Origin: Streptomyces curacoi
GTDB taxonomy: Bacteria > Actinomycetota > Actinomycetes > Streptomycetales > Streptomycetaceae
Direction of reading: 5' to 3'
Length of the DNA: 64,000 bases
NCBI RefSeq assembly: GCF_001513975.1
Contig: NZ_KQ947997.1
Span: 1 to 64,000, forward strand
Notes under the pieces: generated by a model
What the model was told of the DNA's origin: nothing
What the model saw: the letters and a program-made list of their open reading frames with translations, nothing else
Database searches by the model: none
Translations under genes and position numbers: made by a program
Shown: piece after piece, positions 42,658 through 51,124 of the stretch
How positions within the stretch are numbered: position 1 is the first letter of the stretch
Layout of the letters: every line of letters begins with the position of its first letter

Positions 42658-42837
42658 GAGATCCCCCTCGCTTCTGGACCCGGCAATCGGCGGTCAATCC
42701 GATGATCCGTGGTCGATTTCGTGAAGAGCCTATGTGGATGACCGGATCACGACAATCGATTTCCGGCCACTCGCCGCGGGCCACGGCTCCGGCCGGCCGC
42801 TCGCCACGCCGACCGATGATCAAGCCGCCCGACCGGT

Positions 42838-42843
42838 TAGCCT
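42838..42843 (+). promoter_or_regulatory. Candidate -10 box of the FAH-gltX transcript
   Basis: TAGCCT fits TAnnnT, with a weak -35 (GATGAT, 42815-42820) 17 bp upstream; 80 bp before the FAH start. Confidence 0.3.
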
Positions 42844-42922
42844 GGAGCGTCCAGCGTCGGCTCGCGGGCCGGTTGGTCCACCGACACGCACACCAGATCT
42901 CAGTGAGGGGCGCAAGGATCCC

Positions 42923-43708
42923 GTGCGCATCGCCAGATTCTCCATCGACGGGAACGTCGCCTTCGGCGCGGTCGAGGGTGACAAGCCGGACGAGCTCGTC
43001 CTCGACATCATCAAGGGCATCCCGTTCGCGGACTTCGAGCTCTCCGGTACGAAGGTGCCGCTGAGCAAGGTCAGGCTGCTGCCGCCGGTGCTCCCCAACA
43101 AGGTCGTGGCCTTCGGCCGCAACTACGCCGAGCACGCGCGCGAACTCGGCAACGAGGTGCCGGACGCCCCGTTCGCCTTCTTCAAGCCGTCCACCGCGGT
43201 GATCGGACCCGGTGACGAGATCCAGTACCCGTCCTTCTCCGAGGACCTCCACCACGAGGCCGAACTGGCCGTCGTCATCGGCCGTATGTGCCGTGAGGTC
43301 CCGCGCGAGCGCGTCAAGGACGTGATCTTCGGCTACACCTGCGCCAACGACATCACCGCCCGCGACGTCCAGAAGCGCGAAAAGCAGTGGGCACGGGCGA
43401 AGGGCTTCGACACGTCCTGCCCGCTGGGCCCCTGGGTGGAGACGGACCTGGCCCTGGAGACCGCGTCCGACCTGACCATCCAGCTCACGGTCAACGGCGA
43501 ACAGCGCCAGCTCGGCCGCACCAGCGAGATGATCCACCCGATCGAGGACCTGATCGTCAACATCTCCGAGGCCATGACGCTGCTCCCCGGCGACGTGATC
43601 CTCACGGGCACCCCGGCAGGGGTCGGCCCCCTCAACGTCGGCGACGAGGTCGCCGTCACCATCGAAGGCATCGGCACTCTCACCAACAAGGTTGTCAAGC
43701 GTGGCTAG
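42923..43708 (+). CDS. Fumarylacetoacetate hydrolase family protein
   Basis: A 261-residue FAH-fold hydrolase. Signatures: VVAFGRNYAEHARELGNEVP, FAFFKPSTAVIGPGDEI, the metal ligands in HHEAELAVVIG (two Glu), YTCANDITARDVQKREKQW, GPWVETD and LLPGDVILTGTPAGVGPL. Members act on beta-diketones, oxaloacetate or acylpyruvates. Start GTG 42923 follows AAGGAT. The 3' end overlaps gltX by 8 bp, a linkage kept in Streptomyces; why a housekeeping synthetase is coupled to it is unknown. Confidence 0.88.
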   Translation: MRIARFSIDGNVAFGAVEGDKPDELVLDIIKGIPFADFELSGTKVPLSKVRLLPPVLPNKVVAFGRNYAEHARELGNEVPDAPFAFFKPSTAVIGPGDEIQYPSFSEDLHHEAELAVVIGRMCREVPRERVKDVIFGYTCANDITARDVQKREKQWARAKGFDTSCPLGPWVETDLALETASDLTIQLTVNGEQRQLGRTSEMIHPIEDLIVNISEAMTLLPGDVILTGTPAGVGPLNVGDEVAVTIEGIGTLTNKVVKRG

Positions 43709-45176
43709 CGCACCCGTCCGCGTACGTTTCTGCCCCTCGCCCACCGGTAACCCGCATGTGGGTCTGGTCCGCACCGCCCTGTTCAACTGGGCGTTCGCCC
43801 GGCACCACCAGGGCACCCTGGTCTTCCGCATCGAGGACACCGACGCGGCCCGCGACTCGGAGGAGTCCTACAACCAGCTGCTCGACTCGATGCGCTGGCT
43901 CGGCTTCGACTGGGACGAGGGCCCCGAGGTCGGCGGCCCGCACGCGCCGTACCGCCAGTCGCAGCGCATGGACCTCTACAAGGAGGTCGCGCAGAAGCTG
44001 CTCGACGGCGGCTACGCCTACCACTGCTACTGCTCCCAGGAGGAGCTGGACACCCGCCGCGAGGCCGCCCGCGCCGCCGGCAAGCCCTCGGGCTACGACG
44101 GCCACTGCCGCGAGCTGAGCGAGGCGCAGGTCGAGGAGTACAAGGCCCAGGGCCGCGAGCCGATCGTCCGCTTCCGCATGCCCGACGAGACGATCACCTT
44201 CACGGACCTGGTCCGCGGCGAGCTGACGTTCACGCCGGAGAACGTCCCGGACTACGGCATCGTCCGCGCCAACGGCGCCCCGCTCTACACCCTCGTCAAC
44301 CCGGTCGACGACGCCCTGATGGAGATCACCCACGTCCTGCGCGGCGAGGACCTGCTCTCCTCGACGCCCCGTCAGATCGCCCTGTACAAGGCGCTGATGG
44401 AGCTGGGCATCGCCAAGGGCATCCCCGAGTTCGGCCACCTGCCGTACGTGATGGGCGAGGGCAACAAGAAGCTCTCCAAGCGTGACCCGCAGTCCTCGCT
44501 GAACCTCTACCGCGAGCGCGGCTTCCTCCCCGAGGGCCTGCTCAACTACCTCTCCCTGCTCGGCTGGTCGCTCTCCGCCGACCAGGACATCTTCACGATG
44601 GACGAGATGGTCGCGGCCTTCGACATCGCGGACGTCAACCCCAACCCGGCCCGCTTCGACCTGAAGAAGTGCGAGTCGATCAACGGCGACCACATCCGCC
44701 TGCTCGATGTGAAGGACTTCACGGAGCGCTGCCGCCCGTGGCTCCAGGCCCCGTTCGCCCCGTGGGCCCCGGAGGCCTTCGACGAGGTGAAGTGGCAGGC
44801 GATCGCCCCGCACGCGCAGACCCGCCTCAAGGTCCTGTCGGAGATCACGGACAACGTCGACTTCCTGTTCCTGCCGGAGCCGGTGGAGGACGAGGCCAGC
44901 TGGATGAAGGCCATGAAGGAGGGCTCCGACGCCCTCCTGCGCACCGCCCGCGAGAAGCTGGAGGCGGCCGACTGGACGTCCCCGGACTCCCTGAAGGACG
45001 CCGTCCTGGCGGCGGGCGAGGCCCACGGCCTGAAGCTCGGCAAGGCCCAGGCCCCGGTCCGCGTCGCCGTCACCGGCCGCACGGTCGGTCTGCCCCTCTT
45101 CGAGTCCCTGGAGGTCCTGGGCAAGGAGAAGACCCTGGCCCGGATCGACGCGGCACTGGCGAAGCTGGCCGCCTAG
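43701..45176 (+). CDS. gltX: Glutamyl-tRNA synthetase
   Basis: A 491-residue class I synthetase that charges tRNA-Glu (and, where Gln synthetase is absent, tRNA-Gln for later amidation). HIGH-type motif is VRFCPSPTGNPHVGLVRTAL at the N-terminus; KMSKS-type is KLSKRDPQSS; VLRGEDLLSSTPRQIALY lies between. Zinc-like CYCSQEELDTRR is present. GTG 43701 has AAGG 9 nt upstream and overlaps the FAH gene by 8 bp. Three tRNA-Glu and two tRNA-Gln genes lie 1.6 kb downstream. A hairpin (45190-45216) ends it. Confidence 0.95.
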   Translation: MASAPVRVRFCPSPTGNPHVGLVRTALFNWAFARHHQGTLVFRIEDTDAARDSEESYNQLLDSMRWLGFDWDEGPEVGGPHAPYRQSQRMDLYKEVAQKLLDGGYAYHCYCSQEELDTRREAARAAGKPSGYDGHCRELSEAQVEEYKAQGREPIVRFRMPDETITFTDLVRGELTFTPENVPDYGIVRANGAPLYTLVNPVDDALMEITHVLRGEDLLSSTPRQIALYKALMELGIAKGIPEFGHLPYVMGEGNKKLSKRDPQSSLNLYRERGFLPEGLLNYLSLLGWSLSADQDIFTMDEMVAAFDIADVNPNPARFDLKKCESINGDHIRLLDVKDFTERCRPWLQAPFAPWAPEAFDEVKWQAIAPHAQTRLKVLSEITDNVDFLFLPEPVEDEASWMKAMKEGSDALLRTAREKLEAADWTSPDSLKDAVLAAGEAHGLKLGKAQAPVRVAVTGRTVGLPLFESLEVLGKEKTLARIDAALAKLAA

Positions 45177-45189
45177 CACGTGCACAGCG

Positions 45190-45216
45190 GGGCGGCGTCC
45201 GGTTCGGGCGCCGCCC
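45190..45216. terminator. Terminator after gltX
   Basis: GGGCGGCG (45190-45197) pairs with CGCCGCCC (45209-45216), followed by TTCGTG. Confidence 0.65.
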
Positions 45217-45227
45217 TTCGTGTGTCC

Positions 45228-45338
45228 TCAGGCGTCGTTCTCGTCCACCAGGCAGTGGCTCTCGTCGAAGATCTCCAGCACCACGATGACCATGATCGCG
45301 CCGGCCACCATGTACTCCAGCACGACACCGGGAGCCAC
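45228..45338 (-). CDS. Candidate 36-residue membrane peptide
   Basis: GTG 45338 with AAGG 5 nt upstream opens a 36-codon frame: VAPGVVLEYMVAGAIMVIVV, then LEIFDESHCLVDENDA. It has a single ~18-residue hydrophobic helix and an acidic C-terminus, with good third-position GC. The frame upstream runs only to a TGA 10 codons away, so it is not obviously the end of a larger gene. It could be a real small protein or a fragment, since the sequence beside it looks degraded. Confidence 0.35.
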   Translation of the reverse strand: MAPGVVLEYMVAGAIMVIVVLEIFDESHCLVDENDA

Positions 45339-45429
45339 GTACGCCTTGCGCAGGTGCTCGCCCGGTCATGGCTCTGGGTCGGTCTTTCGCTCGTCGGTCC
45401 CACCACGCTGCGGCACCCGCCCTCCACCC

Positions 45430-45770
45430 AGCTCCAGCACCCGCAACCTGAGCTGCCCCTTCGCGGCAGCTGGGCCGCACCGCTCCACCGTCACGATTCC
45501 GACTGGCTGGAGCGTGCTGACCCAGGACACCGGCGGAGCCCTGGAAGGTGATCCGCGTCGACGCCGAGCCCGGCACCGAGCCCACCACGGTCGCCGGGCT
45601 GCCCGGCCGGCTCGAAGCCGTCGCGGGCGGCCAAGTCCTCGCCGCAAACCCGGACTTCGTCCAGGGCGGCACCCAGCCCGCCCTCAGCGCCCGCTCCCTC
45701 GTGACCGGTGCCGCGACCACCGCGCTCAGCTCATCCTTCGGGCGGCATCGGCCCGCCCCAGGCACGGACC
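45430..45770 (+). pseudogene. Degraded coding remnant
   Basis: Two plus-strand stretches read as one protein only if the frame shifts near 45521-45545: TVTIPTGWSVLTQDTGGA in one frame, then EPWKVIRVDAEPGTEPTTVA and LVTGAATTALSSS in another. Neither has a good start. I do not know the parent family. It fills most of the 608-bp gap before the HAD gene; nothing else is seen there. Confidence 0.35.
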
Positions 45771-45946
45771 GGCCCCACACCGGGCGGCCCGACGACGATG
45801 ACCCCCTGGCGGCCCGCAGCACGAAGCGCGCCGCCGTCCGCGCCGCCTGGGACGGCCACTGGGGCGACGGCCGCCGCGTCCTCGACGCCGCGCTTTTCGG
45901 CGGACAACCCCCGAACCCCCAGCCGTCCGGCAGTACCGTCGGTGTC

Positions 45947-46690
45947 ATGCCGATCAAAGCTGTGGTCTGGGACGTGGACGACACCCTCTTCGACTACACG
46001 GGTGCCGACCGCGCCGGCATGCGTCTGCACCTGGTGGCCGAGGGCCTGCTGGACGCGTACGACAGCGTCGAGCAGGCCATCGTCCGCTGGCGGGAGATCA
46101 CCGACATGCAGTGGGCGCGGTTCTCGGCGGGTGAGGTGTCCTTCGAGGGGCAGCGCCGGGACCGGGTACGGGTGTTCCTGGGCGAGGAACTGAGCGACGC
46201 CGAGGCCGACGCGTGGTTCCAGCGATACGTCGCGCACTACGAGACCGTCTGGAACCTCTTCCCGGACGTCCTGCCCGTCCTGGACGCCCTCGCCGCCAGC
46301 CACCGGCACGCGGTGCTGTCCAACTCCAGCATCCATGTCCAGGACCGCAAGCTCCGCGCGCTCGGCGTCCACGAGCGCTTCGAGGCCATCCTGTGCGCGG
46401 CCGAGCTCGGCGTCTCCAAGCCGGACGCCGGCGCCTTCCACGCCGCCTGCGCCGCCCTGGACCTCGCCCCGCACCACGTCGCGTACGTCGGCGATCACCC
46501 GGAGATCGACGGGCGCGGCGCCGCGGACGCCGGGCTGCTGTCGGTCTGGATCAACCGTGACGGCGTGTACACCAGCGATGACGCACTCGTCCTGGCGAAC
46601 GGCGGACCGCACCGGATCGCCTCGCTCGCCGAACTCCCCGCGCTCCTCGGCTCGGATACTCGTTTTGGAGCCCCGTCCACCTTCGGGTAA
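45947..46690 (+). CDS. HAD-superfamily hydrolase
   Basis: A 247-residue haloacid-dehalogenase-type phosphatase. Motif I WDVDDTLFDYTG (two Asp; first residue of the pair the nucleophile), motif II VLSNSSIH, motif III Lys in GVSKPDAGAFHAA, motif IV YVGDHPEIDGRGAADAG. The alpha-helical cap between I and II is of the C1 type seen in phosphoglycolate phosphatase-like enzymes. It looks leaderless: TACCGT (45934-45939) lies 7 nt before the ATG. Substrate unknown. tRNA genes follow. Confidence 0.87.
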   Translation: MPIKAVVWDVDDTLFDYTGADRAGMRLHLVAEGLLDAYDSVEQAIVRWREITDMQWARFSAGEVSFEGQRRDRVRVFLGEELSDAEADAWFQRYVAHYETVWNLFPDVLPVLDALAASHRHAVLSNSSIHVQDRKLRALGVHERFEAILCAAELGVSKPDAGAFHAACAALDLAPHHVAYVGDHPEIDGRGAADAGLLSVWINRDGVYTSDDALVLANGGPHRIASLAELPALLGSDTRFGAPSTFG

Positions 46691-46783
46691 TGTTCTTCCT
46701 GCGCCGCCGGGGAGCGGGCCGAAAGGCCGGAAACCCGGGGGAGCGAACTAGAACAAGATCCCCCTCCGGGGCTTGCGTTCCAG

Positions 46784-46855
46784 TGGCCTATGGTGTAATT
46801 GGCAGCACGACTGATTCTGGTTCAGTTAGTCTTGGTTCGAGTCCAGGTAGGCCAG
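46784..46855 (+). tRNA. tRNA-Gln (CTG)
   Basis: 72-nt cloverleaf: acceptor TGGCCTA/TAGGCCA, anticodon arm ACTGA-TTCTGGT-TCAGT with anticodon CTG, T arm GGTTCGAGTCC. CCA is not encoded. First of five clustered tRNAs. Confidence 0.93.
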
Positions 46856-46876
46856 CTCGCAGAGCTCATCTGCAAA

Positions 46877-46949
46877 GCCCCCGTTGTGTAGCGGCCTAGC
46901 ACGCTGCCCTCTCAAGGCAGTAGCGCCGGTTCGAATCCGGTCGGGGGTA
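46877..46949 (+). tRNA. tRNA-Glu (CTC)
   Basis: 73 nt; acceptor GCCCCCG/CGGGGGT, anticodon arm CTGCC-CTCTCAA-GGCAG with anticodon CTC, T arm CCGGTTCGAATCCGG. Differs from the other two copies in one anticodon-stem pair. Confidence 0.93.
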
Positions 46950-46978
46950 CTGATTCCGATCTTCTCGGGATCGCTAGG

Positions 46979-47051
46979 GCCCCCGTTGTGTAGCGGCCTA
47001 GCACGCCGCCCTCTCAAGGCGGTAGCGCCGGTTCGAATCCGGTCGGGGGTA
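46979..47051 (+). tRNA. tRNA-Glu (CTC)
   Basis: 73 nt; same as the first tRNA-Glu except for a CCGCC/GGCGG anticodon stem. Confidence 0.93.
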
Positions 47052-47070
47052 CTGCTGGTCTAAACCACAT

Positions 47071-47142
47071 TGGTCTATGGTGTAATTGGCAGCACGACTG
47101 ATTCTGGTTCAGTTAGTCTTGGTTCGAGTCCAGGTAGACCAG
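47071..47142 (+). tRNA. tRNA-Gln (CTG)
   Basis: 72 nt; anticodon CTG, acceptor TGGTCTA/TAGACCA, a compensated one-pair change from the first copy. Confidence 0.93.
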
Positions 47143-47170
47143 CTCGGACCTGCGGAAACGTAGAGTCCAC

Positions 47171-47243
47171 GCCCCCGTTGTGTAGCGGCCTAGCACGCCG
47201 CCCTCTCAAGGCGGTAGCGCCGGTTCGAATCCGGTCGGGGGTA
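47171..47243 (+). tRNA. tRNA-Glu (CTC)
   Basis: 73 nt; identical in the tRNA body to the copy at 46979. Followed by the cluster terminator. Confidence 0.93.
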
Positions 47244-47251
47244 CGCACAGG

Positions 47252-47281
47252 GAAGGCCCTCCACTTCGGTGGAGGGCCTTC
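47252..47281 (+). terminator. Terminator of the tRNA cluster
   Basis: Perfect 13-bp stem (47252-47264 with 47269-47281) with a TTCG loop, 8 bp after the last tRNA. Confidence 0.88.
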
Positions 47282-47298
47282 GTCGTTCCCGGTCGCCG

Positions 47299-47952
47299 TC
47301 ATTCCTGATCGCCGAAGCCGTACCGCCGTGCCGACTCCTCCTCCTGTGCGAGCCGGTGCAGGGCCTGCAGCATCGGCTCGACGAGGATCGCCCCCAGGAC
47401 CGCCGTCTCGACCTTCTCGGCCTCCGACGCATGGGTCTCCACGAAGTCCAGGTCCAGGACGGCCGCCCCGTGCATCAATCGCGCGTACGCCAGCAGCAGT
47501 TGAGGGTCCCAGTCGTAACCGAGCCGCCGGAGCGCGGCCATCGCCACCACCAGCGAACGGTAGGAGGGCGAGATGGTGACCAGTGCCTGCGCGTTCGACC
47601 AGCCCAGGGACTCCAGCAGTTGATCCGCCACCTCGTGCGCGCCCCGGACGTACTCGTCCTCCTCGTCCGGCTCGGGGACCTGTGGCAAGGCCCATAGCGC
47701 CGCGCCCAGCCGGATCGTGCGGGGGAGGGAGTCGTCGTCGACGTGCCCGAGCACCTCCCGGACCGTCGCCACCGGCACCCGGCCGACCTGGATCATCGCG
47801 CGGACCAGGCGCAGCCGGCGCAGATGGTCCTCGTCGTACTCGGCGGTGCGGGCGTTGATCTGGCGGCCGGGCGTCAACAGGCCTTCACGCAGGTAGTACT
47901 TGATCGTCGCGATCGGCACCCCGCTGCGCTCGCTGAGCTCCGCCAGTCGCAT
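47299..47952 (-). CDS. MerR-family transcriptional regulator
   Basis: A 217-residue MerR-type regulator. N-terminal winged helix MRLAELSERSGVPIATIKYY LREGLLTPGR (shown in two parts), ARTAEYDEDHLRRLRLVRAM, then a long C-terminal domain (~75-217) with no Cys pair, so it senses an organic ligand rather than a metal. AAGGG lies 9 nt before ATG 47952. It faces a DUF4188 gene across two near-identical palindromes, the likely operators. Confidence 0.87.
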   Translation of the reverse strand: MRLAELSERSGVPIATIKYYLREGLLTPGRQINARTAEYDEDHLRRLRLVRAMIQVGRVPVATVREVLGHVDDDSLPRTIRLGAALWALPQVPEPDEEDEYVRGAHEVADQLLESLGWSNAQALVTISPSYRSLVVAMAALRRLGYDWDPQLLLAYARLMHGAAVLDLDFVETHASEAEKVETAVLGAILVEPMLQALHRLAQEEESARRYGFGDQE

Positions 47953-47969
47953 CTCTTGCGCCCTTCGTT

Positions 47970-48018
47970 GGACAGTGCCACTATCCAAGCATCGACCAGA
48001 AGGATAGTGCCGCTATCC
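47970..48018. promoter_or_regulatory. Twin 17-bp palindromes, probable MerR operators
   Basis: GGACAGTGCCACTATCC (47970-47986) and GGATAGTGCCGCTATCC (48002-48018) sit in direct repeat with centres 32 bp apart, about three helical turns. The second is a perfect 6+6 inverted repeat. They lie exactly between the MerR gene and the DUF4188 gene. Confidence 0.7.
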
Positions 48019-48041
48019 CGTGTGGGAGCCAGGGGGTCGCC

Positions 48042-48563
48042 ATGTTCGCTGAACCGGTGCTGGGTCGTACGACCGCGGACGCCGAGGGCGATGTGGTGGT
48101 CCTGCTCATCGGGATGCGGATCAACCACTTCTGGGCGGCGCACCAGTGGCTGCCGGTCGCGCTGTCGATGTTCCGCATGCTGGGGGAGCTTGCGCGGGAC
48201 GGCGACCGGGGGCTGCTGGGGCGCGTGCTGCTGACGGCGTCGCCGCGGACGTACTACGTCGTCCAGTACTGGGAGTCCAAGGAGAAGCTCTACGCGTACG
48301 CGACGGCGCCCGACATGTTCCACCACCGGGTGTGGGGGATCATCAACCGCAAGGAGCGGGCGGGGAAGACGCGCGGGCACGTGGGGATCTGGCACGAGGC
48401 CTACGTCGTGCCGGAGGGGGCGTACGAGTCGGTCTACGCGGACATGCCGGCGTTCGGGCTCGCCGCGGCGCACGGGCAGGTGCCCGTCGAGAGGCGGGGC
48501 CGCTACGCGAGGGACCGGTTCGCGCACCGGTCGGCGGCAGGGGTGGCCGAAGAGGCCGGGTGA
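48042..48563 (+). CDS. DUF4188-type monooxygenase-like protein
   Basis: A 173-residue protein of the DUF4188 family, dimeric ferredoxin-like folds related to haem-degrading or small monooxygenases. Signatures: VVVLLIGMRINHFWAAHQWL, LGRVLLTASPRTYYVVQYWE, MFHHRVWGIINRKERAGKTR and HVGIWHEAYVVPEGAYESVY. Expressed away from the MerR regulator, which probably controls it. Substrate unknown; the bidirectional hairpin at 48581-48620 ends it. Confidence 0.83.
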   Translation: MFAEPVLGRTTADAEGDVVVLLIGMRINHFWAAHQWLPVALSMFRMLGELARDGDRGLLGRVLLTASPRTYYVVQYWESKEKLYAYATAPDMFHHRVWGIINRKERAGKTRGHVGIWHEAYVVPEGAYESVYADMPAFGLAAAHGQVPVERRGRYARDRFAHRSAAGVAEEAG

Positions 48564-48580
48564 CCGGGGGGATCGGGGGA

Positions 48581-48620
48581 ACGAGGGGGCCTGCCGCGGC
48601 GTTGAGGCAGGTCCCCTCGT
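48581..48620. terminator. Bidirectional terminator between DUF4188 gene and ndgR
   Basis: 15-bp stem (48581-48595 with 48606-48620, one G-U pair) and a 10-nt loop between convergent genes. Confidence 0.8.
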
Positions 48621-48644
48621 CGATGTGTCCGATGTCTCCGGAGG

Positions 48645-49361
48645 TCAGCCGGAGCGGCGCAGGGCCTCGGAGAGGCGGGCCGCGGCGTCGATGACCGCCT
48701 GGGCGTGCATACGGCCCGGGTGGCGGGTGAGGCGCTCGATGGGGCCGGAGACCGACACGGCGGCCACCACGCGGTTCGACGGGCCGCGTACGGGCGCGGA
48801 GACGGACGCGACACCCGGCTCGCGCTCGCCGATCGACTGGGCCCAGCCACGGCGTCGTACGCCCGAGAGCGCGGTGGCCGTGAAGCGGGCGCCCTGCAGG
48901 CCGCGGTGCAGGCGCTCCGGTTCCTCCCAGGCCATGAGGATCTGGGCCGAGGAACCCGCCTTCATCGTGAGCGTCGAGCCGACCGGGACCGTGTCCCGCA
49001 GGCCGGACAGACGCTCGGCCGCGGCGACGCAGATGCGCATGTCGCCCTGGCGGCGGTAGAGCTGTGCACTCTCGCCCGTGACGTCACGGAGGTGGGTGAG
49101 GACCGGGCCGGCCGTGGCGAGGAGACGGTCCTCACCGGCCGCCGCGGCCAGCTCCGCGAGGCGAGGGCCGAGAATGAAACGGCCCTGCATGTCACGCGCC
49201 ACCATGCGGTGGTGCTCAAGGGCCACGGCCAGTCGATGGGCCGTGGGTCGTGCCAGTCCGGTGGCTGAGACGAGCCCCGCGAGGGTGGCCGGACCGGACT
49301 CCAGGGCGCTCAGGACAAGGGCTGCCTTGTCCAGAACGCCGACGCCGCTACTGTTGTCCAT
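48645..49361 (-). CDS. ndgR: IclR-family regulator NdgR
   Basis: A 238-residue IclR-type regulator. Helix-turn-helix near the N-terminus (VLDKAALVLSALESGPATLA, LVSATGLARPTAHRLAVALE) and a C-terminal effector domain (STLTMKAGSSAQILMAWEEP, GVASVSAPVRGPSNRVVAAV). Position next to and divergent from leuC matches NdgR/AreB of Streptomyces, known to regulate leucine and other amino-acid genes and to affect antibiotic output. The 326-bp divergent region should contain its sites. Confidence 0.92.
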   Translation of the reverse strand: MDNSSGVGVLDKAALVLSALESGPATLAGLVSATGLARPTAHRLAVALEHHRMVARDMQGRFILGPRLAELAAAAGEDRLLATAGPVLTHLRDVTGESAQLYRRQGDMRICVAAAERLSGLRDTVPVGSTLTMKAGSSAQILMAWEEPERLHRGLQGARFTATALSGVRRRGWAQSIGEREPGVASVSAPVRGPSNRVVAAVSVSGPIERLTRHPGRMHAQAVIDAAARLSEALRRSG

Positions 49362-49687
49362 GAAACGATACTCGCGTCTCACTCTGTGAAACGCAAGTTC
49401 AATTTTCCGTGGAACACGCCACTCTGGAAGAACGAAGGCAGAGCGGCCCGTAAACCTGAACGGGCCTGGCGGCGGACGCCCGGAAGCGGGGGCACCGAGT
49501 GAGCCGAAGGGGCGCGCCGGTGTCGAGAGGTCGAGCGCGCGGAGGCCCGAAGGGCTGAGCACGGTCGACCTCTCGACACCGGCTGAGAGCGCCCCGGAGG
49601 CGAACGAGCCAATGAAAGAGGGCGGTGGCCGCCTTCTCAAGATCTCTAGTTGGGCCGGTGGACCGTATGCCGGCCGGAGGGAAAGCG
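49362..49687 (+). promoter_or_regulatory. leuC leader region with a 19-bp perfect hairpin
   Basis: GCCGGTGTCGAGAGGTCGA (49516-49534) is the exact complement of 49565-49583, giving a 19-bp stem with a 30-nt loop about 105 bp before leuC. A shorter stem GAGGGCGG/CCGCCTTC follows near 49617-49635. No Leu-rich leader ORF was found. Probably an RNA regulatory element or NdgR region. Confidence 0.5.
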
Positions 49688-51118
49688 ATGGGTAGGACAC
49701 TCGCGGAGAAGGTCTGGGACGACCATGTCGTCCGGCGCGCCGAGGGCGAGCCCGACCTCCTCTTCATCGATCTCCACCTGCTGCACGAGGTGACCAGCCC
49801 GCAGGCCTTCGACGGCCTCCGCAAGAGCGGTCGCAGGGTGCGCCGGCTCGACCTGACCATCGCCACCGAGGACCACAACACCCCGACCCTCGACATCGAC
49901 AAGCCCATCGCCGACCCGGTCTCCCGGATCCAGCTGGAGACGCTGCGCAAGAACGCCGCCGAGTTCGGGGTGCGCCTGCACCCGCTGGGCGACGTCGAGC
50001 AGGGTGTCGTGCATGTGGTGGGTCCGCAGCTCGGGCTGACCCAGCCGGGCATGACCGTCGTCTGCGGTGACTCGCACACCTCCACGCACGGCGCCTTCGG
50101 CGGTCTGGCGTTCGGCATCGGCACCTCCCAGGTGGAGCACGTGCTGGCCACCCAGACGCTGCCCATGGCCCGCCCGAAGACCATGGCCATCACCGTCAAC
50201 GGCGAACTGCCCGAGGGCGTCACCGCCAAGGACCTGATCCTGGCGATCATCGCCAAGATCGGTACGGGCGGCGGCCAGGGCTATGTCCTGGAGTACCGCG
50301 GCGAGGCCATCGAGAAGCTCTCGATGGAGGCCCGGATGACCATCTGCAACATGTCGATCGAGGCCGGCGCCCGCGCGGGCATGATCGCCCCCGACGAGAC
50401 CACCTTCGAGTACCTCAAGGGCCGCCCGCACGCGCCCGAGGGCGAGGACTGGGACGCCGCGGTCGCGTACTGGAAGACGCTGAAAACGGACGAGGACGCC
50501 GAGTTCGACGCCGAGGTGGTCATCGAGGCCGCCGAGCTGTCGCCGTTCGTCACCTGGGGCACCAACCCGGGCCAGGGCGCTCCGCTTTCGGCGTCCGTCC
50601 CCGACCCGGCTTCGTACGAAGACGCTTCGGAGCGCCTCGCCGCCGAAAAGGCCCTGGAATACATGGGGTTGGAGGCCGGCCAGTCGCTGCGCTCCATCAA
50701 GGTGGACACCGTCTTCGTAGGTTCCTGCACCAACGGCCGCATCGAGGACCTGCGCGCCGCCGCCGAGCTGCTGAAGGGCCGCAAAGTCGCCGACGGCGTA
50801 CGGATGCTGGTCGTGCCGGGCTCCGCGCGGGTCGGTCTGCAGGCCGTCTCCGAGGGCCTGGACGTCGTCTTCAAGGAGGCCGGCGCCGAGTGGCGGCACG
50901 CGGGCTGCTCGATGTGCCTGGGCATGAACCCGGACCAGCTCGCCCCCGGCGAGCGCTCCGCGTCCACCTCCAACCGCAACTTCGAGGGCCGGCAGGGCAA
51001 GGGCGGTCGTACGCACCTGGTGTCGCCGCAGGTCGCGGCGGCCACCGCGGTCCTGGGCCACCTGGCCTCCCCGGCCGACCTGTCCGACGCCGAGACCCGT
51101 ACGCCCGCTGGAGTCTGA
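49688..51118 (+). CDS. leuC: 3-isopropylmalate dehydratase large subunit
   Basis: A 476-residue aconitase-family subunit that, with LeuD, isomerises 2- to 3-isopropylmalate in leucine synthesis. Fe-S Cys motifs: VVCGDSHTSTHGAFGG, FVGSCTNGRIEDL and HAGCSMCLGMNPDQL (the C..CxxC set). ATG 49688 follows GGAGGG; homology (GRTLAEKVWDDHVV) starts there. Upstream in-frame codons lie in the leader RNA. leuD follows by 6 bp. Confidence 0.95.
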   Translation: MGRTLAEKVWDDHVVRRAEGEPDLLFIDLHLLHEVTSPQAFDGLRKSGRRVRRLDLTIATEDHNTPTLDIDKPIADPVSRIQLETLRKNAAEFGVRLHPLGDVEQGVVHVVGPQLGLTQPGMTVVCGDSHTSTHGAFGGLAFGIGTSQVEHVLATQTLPMARPKTMAITVNGELPEGVTAKDLILAIIAKIGTGGGQGYVLEYRGEAIEKLSMEARMTICNMSIEAGARAGMIAPDETTFEYLKGRPHAPEGEDWDAAVAYWKTLKTDEDAEFDAEVVIEAAELSPFVTWGTNPGQGAPLSASVPDPASYEDASERLAAEKALEYMGLEAGQSLRSIKVDTVFVGSCTNGRIEDLRAAAELLKGRKVADGVRMLVVPGSARVGLQAVSEGLDVVFKEAGAEWRHAGCSMCLGMNPDQLAPGERSASTSNRNFEGRQGKGGRTHLVSPQVAAATAVLGHLASPADLSDAETRTPAGV

Positions 51119-51124
51119 GAAGTC

